Shown: in pieces, positions 16,771-25,146 of the stretch
How positions within the stretch are numbered: the stretch's first letter is position 1
How the letters are laid out: each line of letters begins with the position of its first letter
Source: Fretibacterium sp. OH1220_COT-178
Lineage (GTDB): Bacteria; Synergistota; Synergistia; Synergistales; Aminobacteriaceae
Direction of reading: 5' to 3'
Length of the DNA: 64,000 bases
Assembly: GCF_003860125.1 (NCBI RefSeq)
Contig: NZ_RQYL01000004.1
Coordinates: 1-64,000, forward strand
The notes under the pieces: generated by a model
Seen by the model: only the letters and a program-made list of their open reading frames with translations
Told to the model about the DNA's origin: nothing
Databases searched by the model: none
Translations under genes and position numbers: made by a program

Positions 16771-16941
16771 CTGGAAATATCCGAAAGCATTGCGCGCTAT
16801 TCCATGGACATGGCCGCCGTACGGGTGAGCAGCGCCGTGCAGGCGTCGATGTTGAAGAACGTGATGGAGCTCGAGCGGGCGACCATGGCTCAACTCCTGC
16901 AGTCTATGGGGGTGGGCGGGGCGCTGGACGTCCAGGCGTAG
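16771..16941 (+). CDS. YjfB-like small putative motility protein
   Basis: A 56-residue amphipathic protein (59 if GTG 16762 is used). The pattern ISESIARYSMDMAAVRVSSAVQ then MLKNVMELERATMAQLLQSM matches the YjfB family, which is tied loosely to motility in Firmicutes but without a known mechanism. An exact AGGAGGTGA, a full complement to the 16S 3' end, lies at 16757-16765. This makes GTG 16762 impossible to initiate well but suits the CTG at 16771 five bases after it, so a rare CTG start is proposed. The gene stands alone with a wobble-rich hairpin downstream. Confidence 0.6.
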   Translation: MEISESIARYSMDMAAVRVSSAVQASMLKNVMELERATMAQLLQSMGVGGALDVQA

Positions 16942-16966
16942 GCGTCTCGCGAAGCTCTTTCGTGAG

Positions 16967-16992
16967 GGCATATCCCTTTTGGGGGGTGTGCC
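16967..16992. terminator. Hairpin between the YjfB-like gene and the CdaR-like gene
   Basis: GGCATATCCC pairs with GGGGTGTGCC using two G-U pairs around a six-base loop containing TTTT. It lies between two converging stops and is the only candidate terminator there. No clear T-tract follows. Confidence 0.4.
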
Positions 16993-17009
16993 TTCATCGT
17001 TCTCGGTCG

Positions 17010-18434
17010 CTACGGCGAAATCTGCATCTTGCGTTTCCCGGTGGAACGGGATGAGTTGATGTTGCGTGTCGTTTGCGGAAAGATGTCGTGTACGGGATCG
17101 CTTGTGGGGTCTTCCGGATCCCTTGTCAACGGAGGCGATGGGCGGCGGCAGCGGGCCTTCATCTTGGCTCTCTGCCGTTTTTCGGCGTCCGTAGTATCGG
17201 GTGAGAGGATGTCGGCAAGCAGGCAAGCCACGTACATCTCGAGAAATTCGTGGAAGGATTGCAGGGATTTTCCGGTAAGCTTTCGGATCCGATTGAGCCG
17301 ATAGCTCAGGGTGTTTCTGTGGATATGGAGCTCGTCGGCAGTGCTCTGATGATGAAAAAAGTTCTTGACGTAGGCCAGGATCGTCTTTCTCAGGTCCTTG
17401 TCGTCGGGGGACAGTTCGATCTGGGAAAGCCGATCGGATACGAAACGCCTTTGCCGATCAAGTGGAAGGCTGGAGAGGAGATACTCGAAACGCAGGTCCT
17501 GGATATCATAAACCCCGGGACGACGGAAGAGCGTCTTCCCAAGATGTACCGCCTCCCATGCGCTGCGGTAGGAAAAGGAGAGTTCGGGCACCCCTTCGAA
17601 GAAAAATCCGATCCCGATCACCGCAGACAGTTTCTTTTCCGTCAGCTTTTTAAGGACGAGAAGGGAGTTGTCGTTGACTCGCTGGTAGACTTTCTCCTTG
17701 TCGTTTCGGATCTGAGGGGAGATGGAGCAGAAAATGGCGTATTTGTCGCTTTTCAGGGAGATGGAAACGTCGTTGGGATGATTGAATATGCCCCTTATAT
17801 CCATCAGAATGCGATTTTTCAGCGCCTGGATGAAGCTCTCGGCCTCTCCGCCGCTTTCCCAGGAGTTTTTGCCCCATTGTTCACGGGTGAATCGTTTGAA
17901 GTGATGGATGTCGAATACGATGGGAACGTAAAGAAAGTCCGGAGCAAAGCCGAGACAGCGGGCTCTTGTCTCGAGCATGCCGAGATCGCTGATGCCGGGG
18001 ACGTAATTGACGAAGTCGGAGATAACGTCCTGAATGGCATTTTCCTTGAGGAAAGCGGTCTGCAACCGTTGCCGTTCTTTCAGGACCATCTCGATCTGCC
18101 GCTTTATGGCCAGGGCAAAAGGACGCACACAACCGGCCTCCCCCAGGACTTCCACGGAGCCCACCACCTCCATGCACGCATCGAACAGGGGAACGGCGAT
18201 TCCTGAGCCGTCGATCTTCTCTGCATTGTGCTGCAGTGCAGCCCTTTTCCTTTCCTGGGCAGGTTTCTCCAGAAGTGCAAGGCATAGTTTTCGGGGTGTT
18301 CCCAGGAGAGACGCGGAGGAGGCGCTGATGACGAGCCCCAGAGCATTTGTGACGATCAGGGGAAAGGATACGATTTGCGTCATGGTGTTGACAACTTCCT
18401 GTGCGATGCCTTTGAAGGTATCGGAGTCGAGCAT
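17010..18434 (-). CDS. CdaR/PucR-family transcription regulator
   Basis: A 474-residue regulator. The first 130 residues resemble the sugar-diacid-recognition domain (MLDSDTFKGIAQEVVNTMTQIVSFP, VTNALGLVISAS). A middle GGDEF-like segment follows, then the PucR-type HTH around residue 385-420 (ELHIHRNTLSYRLNRIRKLTG). After the HTH there is an unusual basic, low-complexity tail of about 65 residues (many K, R, P, S, T). ATG 18434 has AGGAGG eight bases upstream. It is divergent from the amidinotransferase gene that opens the arginine locus, 202 bases apart, and is the obvious candidate controller of it. The ligand is unknown; arginine or a related compound is inference. Confidence 0.85.
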   Translation of the reverse strand: MLDSDTFKGIAQEVVNTMTQIVSFPLIVTNALGLVISASSASLLGTPRKLCLALLEKPAQERKRAALQHNAEKIDGSGIAVPLFDACMEVVGSVEVLGEAGCVRPFALAIKRQIEMVLKERQRLQTAFLKENAIQDVISDFVNYVPGISDLGMLETRARCLGFAPDFLYVPIVFDIHHFKRFTREQWGKNSWESGGEAESFIQALKNRILMDIRGIFNHPNDVSISLKSDKYAIFCSISPQIRNDKEKVYQRVNDNSLLVLKKLTEKKLSAVIGIGFFFEGVPELSFSYRSAWEAVHLGKTLFRRPGVYDIQDLRFEYLLSSLPLDRQRRFVSDRLSQIELSPDDKDLRKTILAYVKNFFHHQSTADELHIHRNTLSYRLNRIRKLTGKSLQSFHEFLEMYVACLLADILSPDTTDAEKRQRAKMKARCRRPSPPLTRDPEDPTSDPVHDIFPQTTRNINSSRSTGKRKMQISP

Positions 18435-18468
18435 CAATCAAACCTCCTGTGCAAAACGCATAAAAAAC

Positions 18469-18485
18469 GAATTGCAAAGCAATTC
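18469..18485. promoter_or_regulatory. Perfect palindrome, possible operator
   Basis: GAATTGC and GCAATTC are separated by AAA, a perfect 7-3-7 dyad located 35 bases upstream of the regulator start and about 40 bases before a TATAAC box (18527-18532) that could be the -10 for the amidinotransferase direction. Good position for autoregulation and divergent control. Confidence 0.4.
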
Positions 18486-18636
18486 ATGTCTGTGGATTTT
18501 CAACGGTGCAAGACCGTCTTAAATTGTATAACATGACTGCGTTGGGAAACAAGTGTCTCGCATTAATGCCACGATATTCAGATTTTAGGGAGCCTGTTTT
18601 CGTGGCCTTTTTGCACAAAAAAGGAGGATAAGCAGA

Positions 18637-19788
18637 ATGGCAAAGGTAGTTAATTCGTGGAATGACTTCGATCCTCTGAAGCATGTCATCGTCGGGCGTG
18701 CGGACAATTGTTGCATCGCGCCGTCCGAGCCCGCATCGAAGGCGAAGGTTCCCCTGGACAGCCCCATGCGCGGCATGACCGGCCCCCGTCCTCTGGACAC
18801 GGTCGAGAAGGCAAACGCCCAGCTCGATAATCTGGTCAAGATCCTCGAGAAGCACGGCGTCAAGGTTGACCGCCCGGAGCCCATCCAGTGGAACCAGGCC
18901 GTCGTGACGCCGCACTTCATGACCGGAAGCATGTTCGGATGCATGCCTCCGCGCGACGTCCTCCTCACGATCGGCAGCGACATCATCTGCGCCCCCATGT
19001 CCTTCCGTTCCCGCTTCTTCGAGTATCTGGCCTACTCCAAGAATCTGCGCACATACTTCGATCAGGATCCCGACTTCCGCTGGTTCTTCGCTCCGCGCCC
19101 CGAGCTGGGGGACGCCAGCTACGACATGCACTACTATGACGGCGACATCACCGAGGACGTGCTGCTCGAGCGCACGGCGAAACTCGAGATGGTCACCACG
19201 GAGCATGAGATTCTCTTCGACGCGGCGGATGTCCTGCGCCTGGGCAAGGACCTGTTCATCCAGCACGGCCTGACGACCAACCGCAAGGCCATGGAGTGGA
19301 TTCGCCGCATGTACCCGGACTTCCGCATCCACGCGGTGAACTTCCCCGGGGATCCCTATCCCATCCATATCGACGCTACCTTCGTGCCGCTGCGTCCCGG
19401 TCTTATCCTGAACAACCCGCACCGCAAGCTGCCGGCCGACCAGAGGAAGATCTTCGAGGCGAACGGCTGGGAGATCGTGGAAGCGGCGATGCCCGCCCAC
19501 AAGGAGCCCCCGGCGCTCTGCTACTCCAGCGTGTGGCTGTCCATGAACTGCCTCGTTCTCGACCACAAGACCGTTCTCGTGGAGGCGAGCGAGGTCCATC
19601 AGCTGGAGCAGATGGACAAGCTGGGAATGAACGTCATCCCCGTGCCCTTCCGCGACGCCTATCCCTTCGGCGGCGGTCTCCACTGCGCGACGGCGGACGT
19701 CTACCGCGAGGGCAAGTGCGAGGACTACTTCCCCAAGCAGGTGGCGGATCCCACGCTCGTCGAGTTCGGCAAGATGAGGAATGGTTAA
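18637..19788 (+). CDS. Amidinotransferase (glycine/inosamine amidinotransferase family)
   Basis: A 383-residue enzyme of the guanidino-group-modifying superfamily. It most resembles arginine:glycine amidinotransferases, which move the amidino group of arginine to an amine and release ornithine. Seen active-site elements: EILFDAADVLRLG (Asp), FPGDPYPIHIDATFVPL (His), GLILNNPHRK, and a C-terminal GGGLHCATADV with the nucleophilic Cys at about residue 350. AAGGAGG stands ahead of ATG 18637. Codon use is very biased to C/G, suggesting high expression. It is the first gene of the arginine locus, followed by a hairpin region and a symporter. The acceptor amine is not known, and arginine hydrolysis is another possibility. 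Confidence 0.85.
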   Translation: MAKVVNSWNDFDPLKHVIVGRADNCCIAPSEPASKAKVPLDSPMRGMTGPRPLDTVEKANAQLDNLVKILEKHGVKVDRPEPIQWNQAVVTPHFMTGSMFGCMPPRDVLLTIGSDIICAPMSFRSRFFEYLAYSKNLRTYFDQDPDFRWFFAPRPELGDASYDMHYYDGDITEDVLLERTAKLEMVTTEHEILFDAADVLRLGKDLFIQHGLTTNRKAMEWIRRMYPDFRIHAVNFPGDPYPIHIDATFVPLRPGLILNNPHRKLPADQRKIFEANGWEIVEAAMPAHKEPPALCYSSVWLSMNCLVLDHKTVLVEASEVHQLEQMDKLGMNVIPVPFRDAYPFGGGLHCATADVYREGKCEDYFPKQVADPTLVEFGKMRNG

Positions 19789-19837
19789 AAAGCTGCGATC
19801 TGATCTAAAGAAGGTTTCGGTCTAGCATAACGTTTTT

Positions 19838-19904
19838 GGAGGTTTGCCTGGCTGCCATAGTCATTGAGCTCGACAAACCTCCTTTTTCGTCCGCCAGGCT
19901 TTTT
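19838..19904 (+). terminator. Two overlapping, mutually exclusive hairpins, each with a T-tract
   Basis: Hairpin A pairs GGAGGTTTG (19838-19846) with CAAACCTCC (19874-19882), followed by five T. Hairpin B pairs GCCTGGC (19846-19852) with GCCAGGC (19893-19899), followed by five T. The 5' arm of B lies in the loop of A, so only one can form unless a pseudoknot arises. Position between the amidinotransferase stop and the symporter genes suggests a terminator with read-through control. Confidence 0.6.
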
Positions 19905-19932
19905 AAAATATTTGCTGAATAAGGAGGATGCC

Positions 19933-20049
19933 ATGCTGGGTTCATGGACCTTGGATGCATTCGCGATAGGCAGCGTTATCCTTTTTGCCGTTCCGATCAT
20001 TGCCTGTATCCGCAGGCAAATTAAACAGGGAAAAGGGAAGTGTGACTGA
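19933..20049 (+). CDS. Small symporter accessory membrane protein
   Basis: A 38-residue protein with one hydrophobic helix (about residues 9-26, DAFAIGSVILFAVPIIACI) and a short basic tail (RRQIKQGKGK). It is too small to transport anything alone. AAGGAGG lies five bases before ATG 19933. Its TGA overlaps the ATG of the sodium/solute symporter by one base, so the two are translationally coupled. Tiny proteins placed like this before SSS-family transporters are known and thought to assist them; the exact role here is inferred from context. Confidence 0.75.
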   Translation: MLGSWTLDAFAIGSVILFAVPIIACIRRQIKQGKGKCD

Positions 20050-21581
20050 TGACCAGCGTAGCCATTTACAGATGGGCCATCTTTTTTCTGGCGTCGGCCA
20101 TACTTATTGGAGTGGGCTGGTGGACCAACGTCAGGCTCAAGAAAAAAGCAGCGACGGCTCACCTGTCCAGTGAGGACGAGAAGGCGTTCCTGCTCGGCAG
20201 CAACGAGATGGGCCCCTTCATAGCGGCCGGCACCCTTATGGCAACGGGCTACAGCGGCTGGGGCTTTATAGGCTCGCCGGGGACGGCCTATGCCTACGGG
20301 ACCATCGAGGTTCTTGCGAACTTCTTCTTCGCTCCGGCCATTACCTTCGGCTCGCTCTTCTTCGCGGGCTTCATGCGCAAACATGGCGAAAAATACGGGG
20401 CGCTGACCGTGCCGGAGTACCTTGCCAATACCCACAGGGGCTCGCACGGCATGCGCCGTCTCGTTCACTTCTTGGCAGCCATTGCTACCTTCATATTCAT
20501 GTCGGTCTACATGATAGGCCAGATTCGCGCCGTCGCGAGCGTCGCGTCGGAATGGCTCGGGACGTCGGTCCATATCTCGGCCGTCATCTTCATGGCGGTC
20601 GTCATGATCTTCACCATGCAGGGCGGGCTTCTGGCCGTGGCGATCACCGACACGATCATGTGCTGCGGCATGGTCATCGCCTCGGCCATCGTCTACTACG
20701 TCATAATGCAGGATGTGTCGCTCACGGAGCTCATCGCCAAGGTCAGCGAGATCAATCCGGAGTTCATGAACCCCACCACGTCGAATCCCTACGGCAATCC
20801 CAAGTACAGCGTGTTCCTCGTCTTCGTGTACGCCATGCTCTTCACTACGGTTTTGCCCTACATGTCGGTTCGCTTTCTCGCCATGAAGAAGAATATGAAT
20901 ATCCCGCTCGTCGCGCTCTTCATGGCACCGATGGGGTTTGCCATGAGCTTTGTCCCCATGGTCGGTATCTACATGTTCTACAAGGATCCCACCTGGCCGC
21001 AGACCCTGGCGGCTGGTGCTCCGGCGGGCGCGCACGTTGCGGATCACGCGATGCCGGTCTTTTTGAACACCTACCTGTCGCCTGCCGTGGCCAGCATCAT
21101 ATCCCTGTTCATCATATTCGCGATGCTGTCCACCATAAGTTCCGTGCTTCAGGTGCAGGCATCGGCACTTTCGCACGACCTCTTCGTCTCGGCTGCGGGC
21201 AGGGAGTCGAAATATGCCAACACCCTCAACCGCGGCGCTGTCGTCGTCACGACGGTGTTGGGCATCGTGTTGACCTTCTTCGCCCCTCAGGGCATGTTGA
21301 ACCGTATCGCCTACATAGGCACCGGAGGCCTCATCTCGATGCTGGTCGGGCCGACCATAATCAGGACGTTTATCGACGGCAACCTGTTGACCTGTCTGCT
21401 CTCGATGGCCACGGGGTTCTTTGCCAATGTCTACCTCGTTATCTACGGCGGGCTCGGATGGGTCGAGGCGCCGATCATTGCAGGCATCGGCGGCTCGCTG
21501 GTCTACATGATCGTCGGCTACATCACCAACGGGATGCGCCGCGAACCCTTACCCTTGCCGATCGCCGAATCGACGAACTGA
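20049..21581 (+). CDS. Sodium:solute symporter family (SSS) transporter
   Basis: A 510-residue polytopic membrane protein with about 13 hydrophobic segments, typical for SSS/PutP-like carriers using the Na+ gradient. Family landmarks include FIAAGTLMATGYSGWGFIGSPG in the first helices, TVPEYLANTHRG, QGGLLAVAITDTIM, and FIIFAMLSTISSVLQVQASALSHDLF where the sodium-site serines of helix 8 lie. The start overlaps the stop of the 38-residue gene. Between the amidinotransferase and arcA, it is likely to import arginine or a related guanidino compound; this is inference. A strong terminator follows. Confidence 0.9.
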   Translation: MTSVAIYRWAIFFLASAILIGVGWWTNVRLKKKAATAHLSSEDEKAFLLGSNEMGPFIAAGTLMATGYSGWGFIGSPGTAYAYGTIEVLANFFFAPAITFGSLFFAGFMRKHGEKYGALTVPEYLANTHRGSHGMRRLVHFLAAIATFIFMSVYMIGQIRAVASVASEWLGTSVHISAVIFMAVVMIFTMQGGLLAVAITDTIMCCGMVIASAIVYYVIMQDVSLTELIAKVSEINPEFMNPTTSNPYGNPKYSVFLVFVYAMLFTTVLPYMSVRFLAMKKNMNIPLVALFMAPMGFAMSFVPMVGIYMFYKDPTWPQTLAAGAPAGAHVADHAMPVFLNTYLSPAVASIISLFIIFAMLSTISSVLQVQASALSHDLFVSAAGRESKYANTLNRGAVVVTTVLGIVLTFFAPQGMLNRIAYIGTGGLISMLVGPTIIRTFIDGNLLTCLLSMATGFFANVYLVIYGGLGWVEAPIIAGIGGSLVYMIVGYITNGMRREPLPLPIAESTN

Positions 21582-21603
21582 CGCCTGGCGTCGGATGGTA
21601 CCG

Positions 21604-21673
21604 CGCCGGAAAATGCGCTGTGGGGAGGTATTCTTTCGTCCCCGGCTCTGAAGCGCATTTGCCGGCGTTTTTT
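21604..21673 (+). terminator. Strong branched terminator after the symporter
   Basis: CGCCGG-A-AAATGCGCT pairs with AGCGCATTT-G-CCGGCG with one mismatch, enclosing a small inner hairpin (GGGGA/TCCCC), and is followed by six T. A clear intrinsic terminator splitting the arginine locus into two transcription units. Confidence 0.85.
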
Positions 21674-21680
21674 AAGTAGT

Positions 21681-21694
21681 ATCCTTATCAGGAT
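21681..21694. promoter_or_regulatory. Inverted repeat upstream of arcA
   Basis: ATCCT and AGGAT flank a TATC core. It follows the symporter terminator directly and precedes arcA by about 75 bases. Could be an operator for the arcA unit; no matching -35/-10 pair is certain. Confidence 0.25.
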
Positions 21695-21768
21695 TAGGAA
21701 AAAGGAGGACGGAGGCGGTATTTGCTGCTTTCATGCAGGCATATGGACCGCCACGAGAAAGAAGCGAC

Positions 21769-22989
21769 ATGAAAAAAATTCAGGTGTTCTCCGAAATAGG
21801 AAGGCTGAAACAGGTTATCCTCCACAGGCCTGGCAACGAGCTCTGCAACATCTCCCCCGATCTGATGACGGATTTCCTGTTCGATGAGGTTCCGTTCCTG
21901 CGGGGCGCGATTGCGGAGCACGACGCCTTTGCCGCCAAGCTCAGGGATTGCGGGGCCGAGGTGATCTACCTTGAGGATCTCGCTTCGGAGGCCATCGAGA
22001 ACGGCGGGGTGCGCGAGGCGTTTGTGGACGAGTTCATCGGCGAGACCTATGTGACTTCCAAAGACGAAATCCGGATGCTCAAGGATTTCCTGCTGAGCAT
22101 TCCCAAGACGCGGGATATGGTGCTGCAGATCATGGCCGGCAACCGCCGCACCAGTTTCCCGAAGCGTGAATACACGTCGCTCGTCGACTTCGTGGACACG
22201 GAATACCCATTCATCACAAACCCGATGCCCAACCTCTATTTCACGAGGGACTCCTTCTCCATTATTGGTTCCGGCGTTTCGTTGAACCATATGTGGAGCG
22301 TCATCCGCAACCGGGAAACGCTCTTTGGGAAGTATATCTTCAAATATCACCCGCGCTTTCAAAACTCCGCCATCCCCTTTTACTACGACAGGGACATTCC
22401 GTACAATATCGAGGGCGGCGATCAGTTGGTCCTGAGCGATAAGGTCCTGGCGATCGGTATCTCGCAGCGCACCGAAGCGAGGGCCATCGAGATCTTCGCC
22501 GAGAAGCTCTTTGCGGGCCCCGATGGATTCGAGACGATCCTGGCGTTCAAGTTTCCCGCCAAGCGCGCCTTCATGCATCTGGACACGGTCTTCACCATGG
22601 TGGACCGGGATCTTTTTACAATACACCCGGAGATCCAGAAGCACCTCGAGGTCATCGCGGTGACGATGAAGAACGGGGAACTGAAGTTCGAGCATCAGGG
22701 GCGCGTGCTTGAAGATGTGCTTCAGAAGTACCTGCACCTCGATAAAGTCAGACTGCTGCCTTGCGGAGGAGGCGACCCCGTCGACGCGCCCAGCGAGCAG
22801 TGGAGCGACGGATCCAACACCTTCGCCGTCGCTCCAGGCGAGATTATCGTCTATGACCGCAATGTGGTCACGAACAAGCTCCTCGAGGATGCGGGTGCCA
22901 AGCTGCACGTCATACCGTCCGCCGAGCTCTCTCGGGGACGCGGAGGGCCTCGATGTATGACCATGCCCTTGTTCCGGGAAGAGATTTAA
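21769..22989 (+). CDS. arcA: Arginine deiminase
   Basis: Hydrolyses arginine to citrulline and ammonia, the first step of the ADI pathway. The 406-residue product has the family N-terminus [17 protein letters not shown], the substrate-site LYFTRDSFS, the EGGDQLVL segment, [10 protein letters not shown] with the catalytic histidine, and the C-terminal [13 protein letters not shown] with the nucleophilic Cys at about 396. ATG 21769 gives the usual N-terminus; its ribosome site (GAGAAAGAAG) is modest. An ATG at 21733 would add 12 residues. Ornithine carbamoyltransferase and carbamate kinase follow, completing the ATP-yielding pathway. Confidence 0.96.
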   Translation: MKKIQVFSEIGRLKQVILHRPGNELCNISPDLMTDFLFDEVPFLRGAIAEHDAFAAKLRDCGAEVIYLEDLASEAIENGGVREAFVDEFIGETYVTSKDEIRMLKDFLLSIPKTRDMVLQIMAGNRRTSFPKREYTSLVDFVDTEYPFITNPMPNLYFTRDSFSIIGSGVSLNHMWSVIRNRETLFGKYIFKYHPRFQNSAIPFYYDRDIPYNIEGGDQLVLSDKVLAIGISQRTEARAIEIFAEKLFAGPDGFETILAFKFPAKRAFMHLDTVFTMVDRDLFTIHPEIQKHLEVIAVTMKNGELKFEHQGRVLEDVLQKYLHLDKVRLLPCGGGDPVDAPSEQWSDGSNTFAVAPGEIIVYDRNVVTNKLLEDAGAKLHVIPSAELSRGRGGPRCMTMPLFREEI

Positions 22990-23117
22990 GCACAAAGAGA
23001 TTTATCGTAAAATGTAGAATGTCTTCGTGCGTTTCAGAGTTTTTTCATACTATTAACACAGCTCTTGGGTCACGCTCTTACATAAATCAAATTTTATTTG
23101 AGGAGGCAACACACGAA

Positions 23118-24110
23118 ATGAGCAAGAATTTGAGAGGCAAAAGCTTTTTGAAGCTCCTGGACTTCACACCGGAGGACGTCCGCTACCTTCTGGATCTGGC
23201 CAGGGACTTCAAAAGCCTGAAACGTACCGGGACGCCCCACCGCTACTTGGAGGGCAAGAACATCGTCCTGCTTTTCGAGAAGACCTCCACGCGGACGCGC
23301 TGCTCCTTCGAGGTGGCCGGTCTGGATCTGGGGATGGGGGTCACCTATCTGGATCCCGGCAGTTCCCAGATGGGTAAGAAGGAGAGCATCAGGGACACGG
23401 CTCGTGTTCTCGGCAGGATGTACGACGGCATCGAGTACCGGGGCTTCAGCCAGGAAATCGTGGAGGAGTTGGCCAAGTTCTCCGGAGTCCCGGTGTGGAA
23501 CGGCCTTACCGACGACTTCCATCCCACCCAGATGCTTGCGGACCTTATGACCATGGAGGAGCACTTCGGCCATCTCAAGGGGCTGAACTTCGTGTTCATG
23601 GGAGATGCCCGGAACAACGTCGCGAACTCCCTGATGATCGCGTGTGCTATGATGGGAGTCAACTTTACGGCCTGCGCCCCCAAGGATCTGTTCCCCAAGG
23701 CCGATCTGGTGGAAAAGGCGAAGGAGATCGCCAAGCGTCAGGGATGCACGATCCGCCTGGAGCCGGACGTCAAGACTGCGGTGACAGGAGCTCACGTGCT
23801 CTACACCGATATTTGGGTTTCCATGGGAGAGCCCGACGAGATTTGGGAGAGCCGGATCAAGTTGCTCTCGCCCTATCAGGTCAACAAGGCCGTGATGGAT
23901 ATGGCCGATCCGGAGGCGATCTTCCTGCACTGCCTGCCCTCCTTCCACGACAGGAAGACGTCCATCGGAGAGGACATCTACAAAAAATTTGGCCTGCCGG
24001 AGATGGAGGTCACGGACGAGGTTTTCGAGTCCGACCGCTCTAAGGTCTTCGATGAGGCCGAGAACAGGATGCACACCATCAAAGCCGTCGTCTACGCGAC
24101 GCTGTGCTAG
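23118..24110 (+). CDS. argF: Ornithine carbamoyltransferase (catabolic)
   Basis: Splits citrulline with phosphate into ornithine and carbamoyl phosphate in the ADI pathway (the same family catalyses the reverse in biosynthesis). The 330-residue product has the [15 protein letters not shown] carbamoyl-phosphate loop (STRTR), [12 protein letters not shown] (HPxQ), [13 protein letters not shown] and the ornithine-site HCLPSFHD (HCLP). ATG 23118 has AGGAGG 11 bases upstream, after a 128-base AT-rich gap from arcA that may hold its own promoter. The order arcA-argF-arcC and the 16-base gap to arcC support a catabolic role. Confidence 0.96.
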   Translation: MSKNLRGKSFLKLLDFTPEDVRYLLDLARDFKSLKRTGTPHRYLEGKNIVLLFEKTSTRTRCSFEVAGLDLGMGVTYLDPGSSQMGKKESIRDTARVLGRMYDGIEYRGFSQEIVEELAKFSGVPVWNGLTDDFHPTQMLADLMTMEEHFGHLKGLNFVFMGDARNNVANSLMIACAMMGVNFTACAPKDLFPKADLVEKAKEIAKRQGCTIRLEPDVKTAVTGAHVLYTDIWVSMGEPDEIWESRIKLLSPYQVNKAVMDMADPEAIFLHCLPSFHDRKTSIGEDIYKKFGLPEMEVTDEVFESDRSKVFDEAENRMHTIKAVVYATLC

Positions 24111-24126
24111 AGGAGGAAACGTAATT

Positions 24127-25062
24127 TTGAGCAGAGTTGTAGTGGCACTGGGAGGCAATGCCCTGGGGCATACTCCCGCAGCGCAGATCGAGGCGGTACG
24201 CAAGGCCGCTCCTTCCATCGTCGGGCTGATCGCGGCCGGACACCGTGTGGTCCTGGGGCATGGCAACGGCCCACAGGTGGGTATGATCGACAGCGCTCTG
24301 GACTATTCCGCCCACGGAACCCTTAAGACTCCGGAGATTCCGTTGGTGGAGTGCGGCGCCATGAGCCAGGGATATATCGGCTATCACCTGCAGCAGGCCC
24401 TGCAGGCGGAGCTCGAGAAGCAAAAAATTGCCAAGGACGTCGTAAGTGTTGTGACTCAGGTGGAGGTCAGTTCTGCAGATCCGTCTTTCAAGGATCCCTC
24501 CAAGCCCGTCGGCAATTTCTGCACCAAGGAAGAGGCCGAGCGGATCGGCAAGGAAAAGGGCTGGATCTTTATCGAAGATGCGGGCAGGGGCTACAGGCGG
24601 GTCGTTCCCTCCCCGGAGCCCATGCGCATTGTCGAGCTCGACGCCATCAAAAAGATGATGGACATGGATATGGTCGTCGTCGCCGTGGGCGGCGGGGGCA
24701 TCCCCGTCGTTCGTGACGGCGAACGGCTCAAGGGCATCGATGCGGTTATCGACAAGGACAAGAGTTCCGCTCGGCTGGCTGCGGACCTCGATGCCGACGC
24801 CCTGGTGATCCTCACTGCGGTGGACAAGGTCGCCATCCGTTTCAACAAGCCCGATCAGAAGGACCTAGACCGGCTGACGGTCACGGAGGCGAAGGAGTAC
24901 ATCGAACGGGGCGAGTTCGCCAAGGGCAGCATGCTGCCCAAGGTACAGGCCTGTTTGGCTTTCGTGGAAGGCAAGCCCGGACGCAAGGCCGTCATCACCT
25001 CTCTGGCGCTTGCCGGAGAAGCCTTGAAGGGCGGCGTGGGCACCGTTATCGAGGGACTGTAG
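24127..25062 (+). CDS. arcC: Carbamate kinase
   Basis: Converts carbamoyl phosphate and ADP to ATP, ammonia and CO2, the energy-yielding last step of the ADI pathway. The 311-residue product has VVALGGNALG at the start, VLGHGNGPQVGMI, VNFCTKEEA-like GNFCTKEEAE, GRGYRRVVPSPEP, AVGGGGIPVV and VIDKDKSSARLAADLDAD, all typical of the amino-acid-kinase fold carbamate kinases. The start is TTG 24127 with AGGAGG ten bases upstream; no ATG or GTG fits. It lies 16 bases after argF and is followed by a very long hairpin. Confidence 0.96.
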   Translation: MSRVVVALGGNALGHTPAAQIEAVRKAAPSIVGLIAAGHRVVLGHGNGPQVGMIDSALDYSAHGTLKTPEIPLVECGAMSQGYIGYHLQQALQAELEKQKIAKDVVSVVTQVEVSSADPSFKDPSKPVGNFCTKEEAERIGKEKGWIFIEDAGRGYRRVVPSPEPMRIVELDAIKKMMDMDMVVVAVGGGGIPVVRDGERLKGIDAVIDKDKSSARLAADLDADALVILTAVDKVAIRFNKPDQKDLDRLTVTEAKEYIERGEFAKGSMLPKVQACLAFVEGKPGRKAVITSLALAGEALKGGVGTVIEGL

Positions 25063-25081
25063 CAAAGCGGAGTCCCTTCCG

Positions 25082-25144
25082 TTTCTCCAAAGATAAAGCC
25101 GGGAACGAGCCTGAGCCTCGTTCCCGGCTTTATCTTTGGAGAAA
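25082..25144. terminator. 28-bp perfect bidirectional hairpin between arcC and gpt
   Basis: Bases 25082-25109 pair without a mismatch to 25117-25144 around a seven-base loop (CCTGAGC). The stem starts with TTTCTCC and ends GGAGAAA, so each strand ends its stem in an A/T-rich stretch. It sits exactly between the convergent stops of arcC (25062) and gpt (25147) and must stop transcription from both sides. Confidence 0.9.
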
Positions 25145-25146
25145 AC

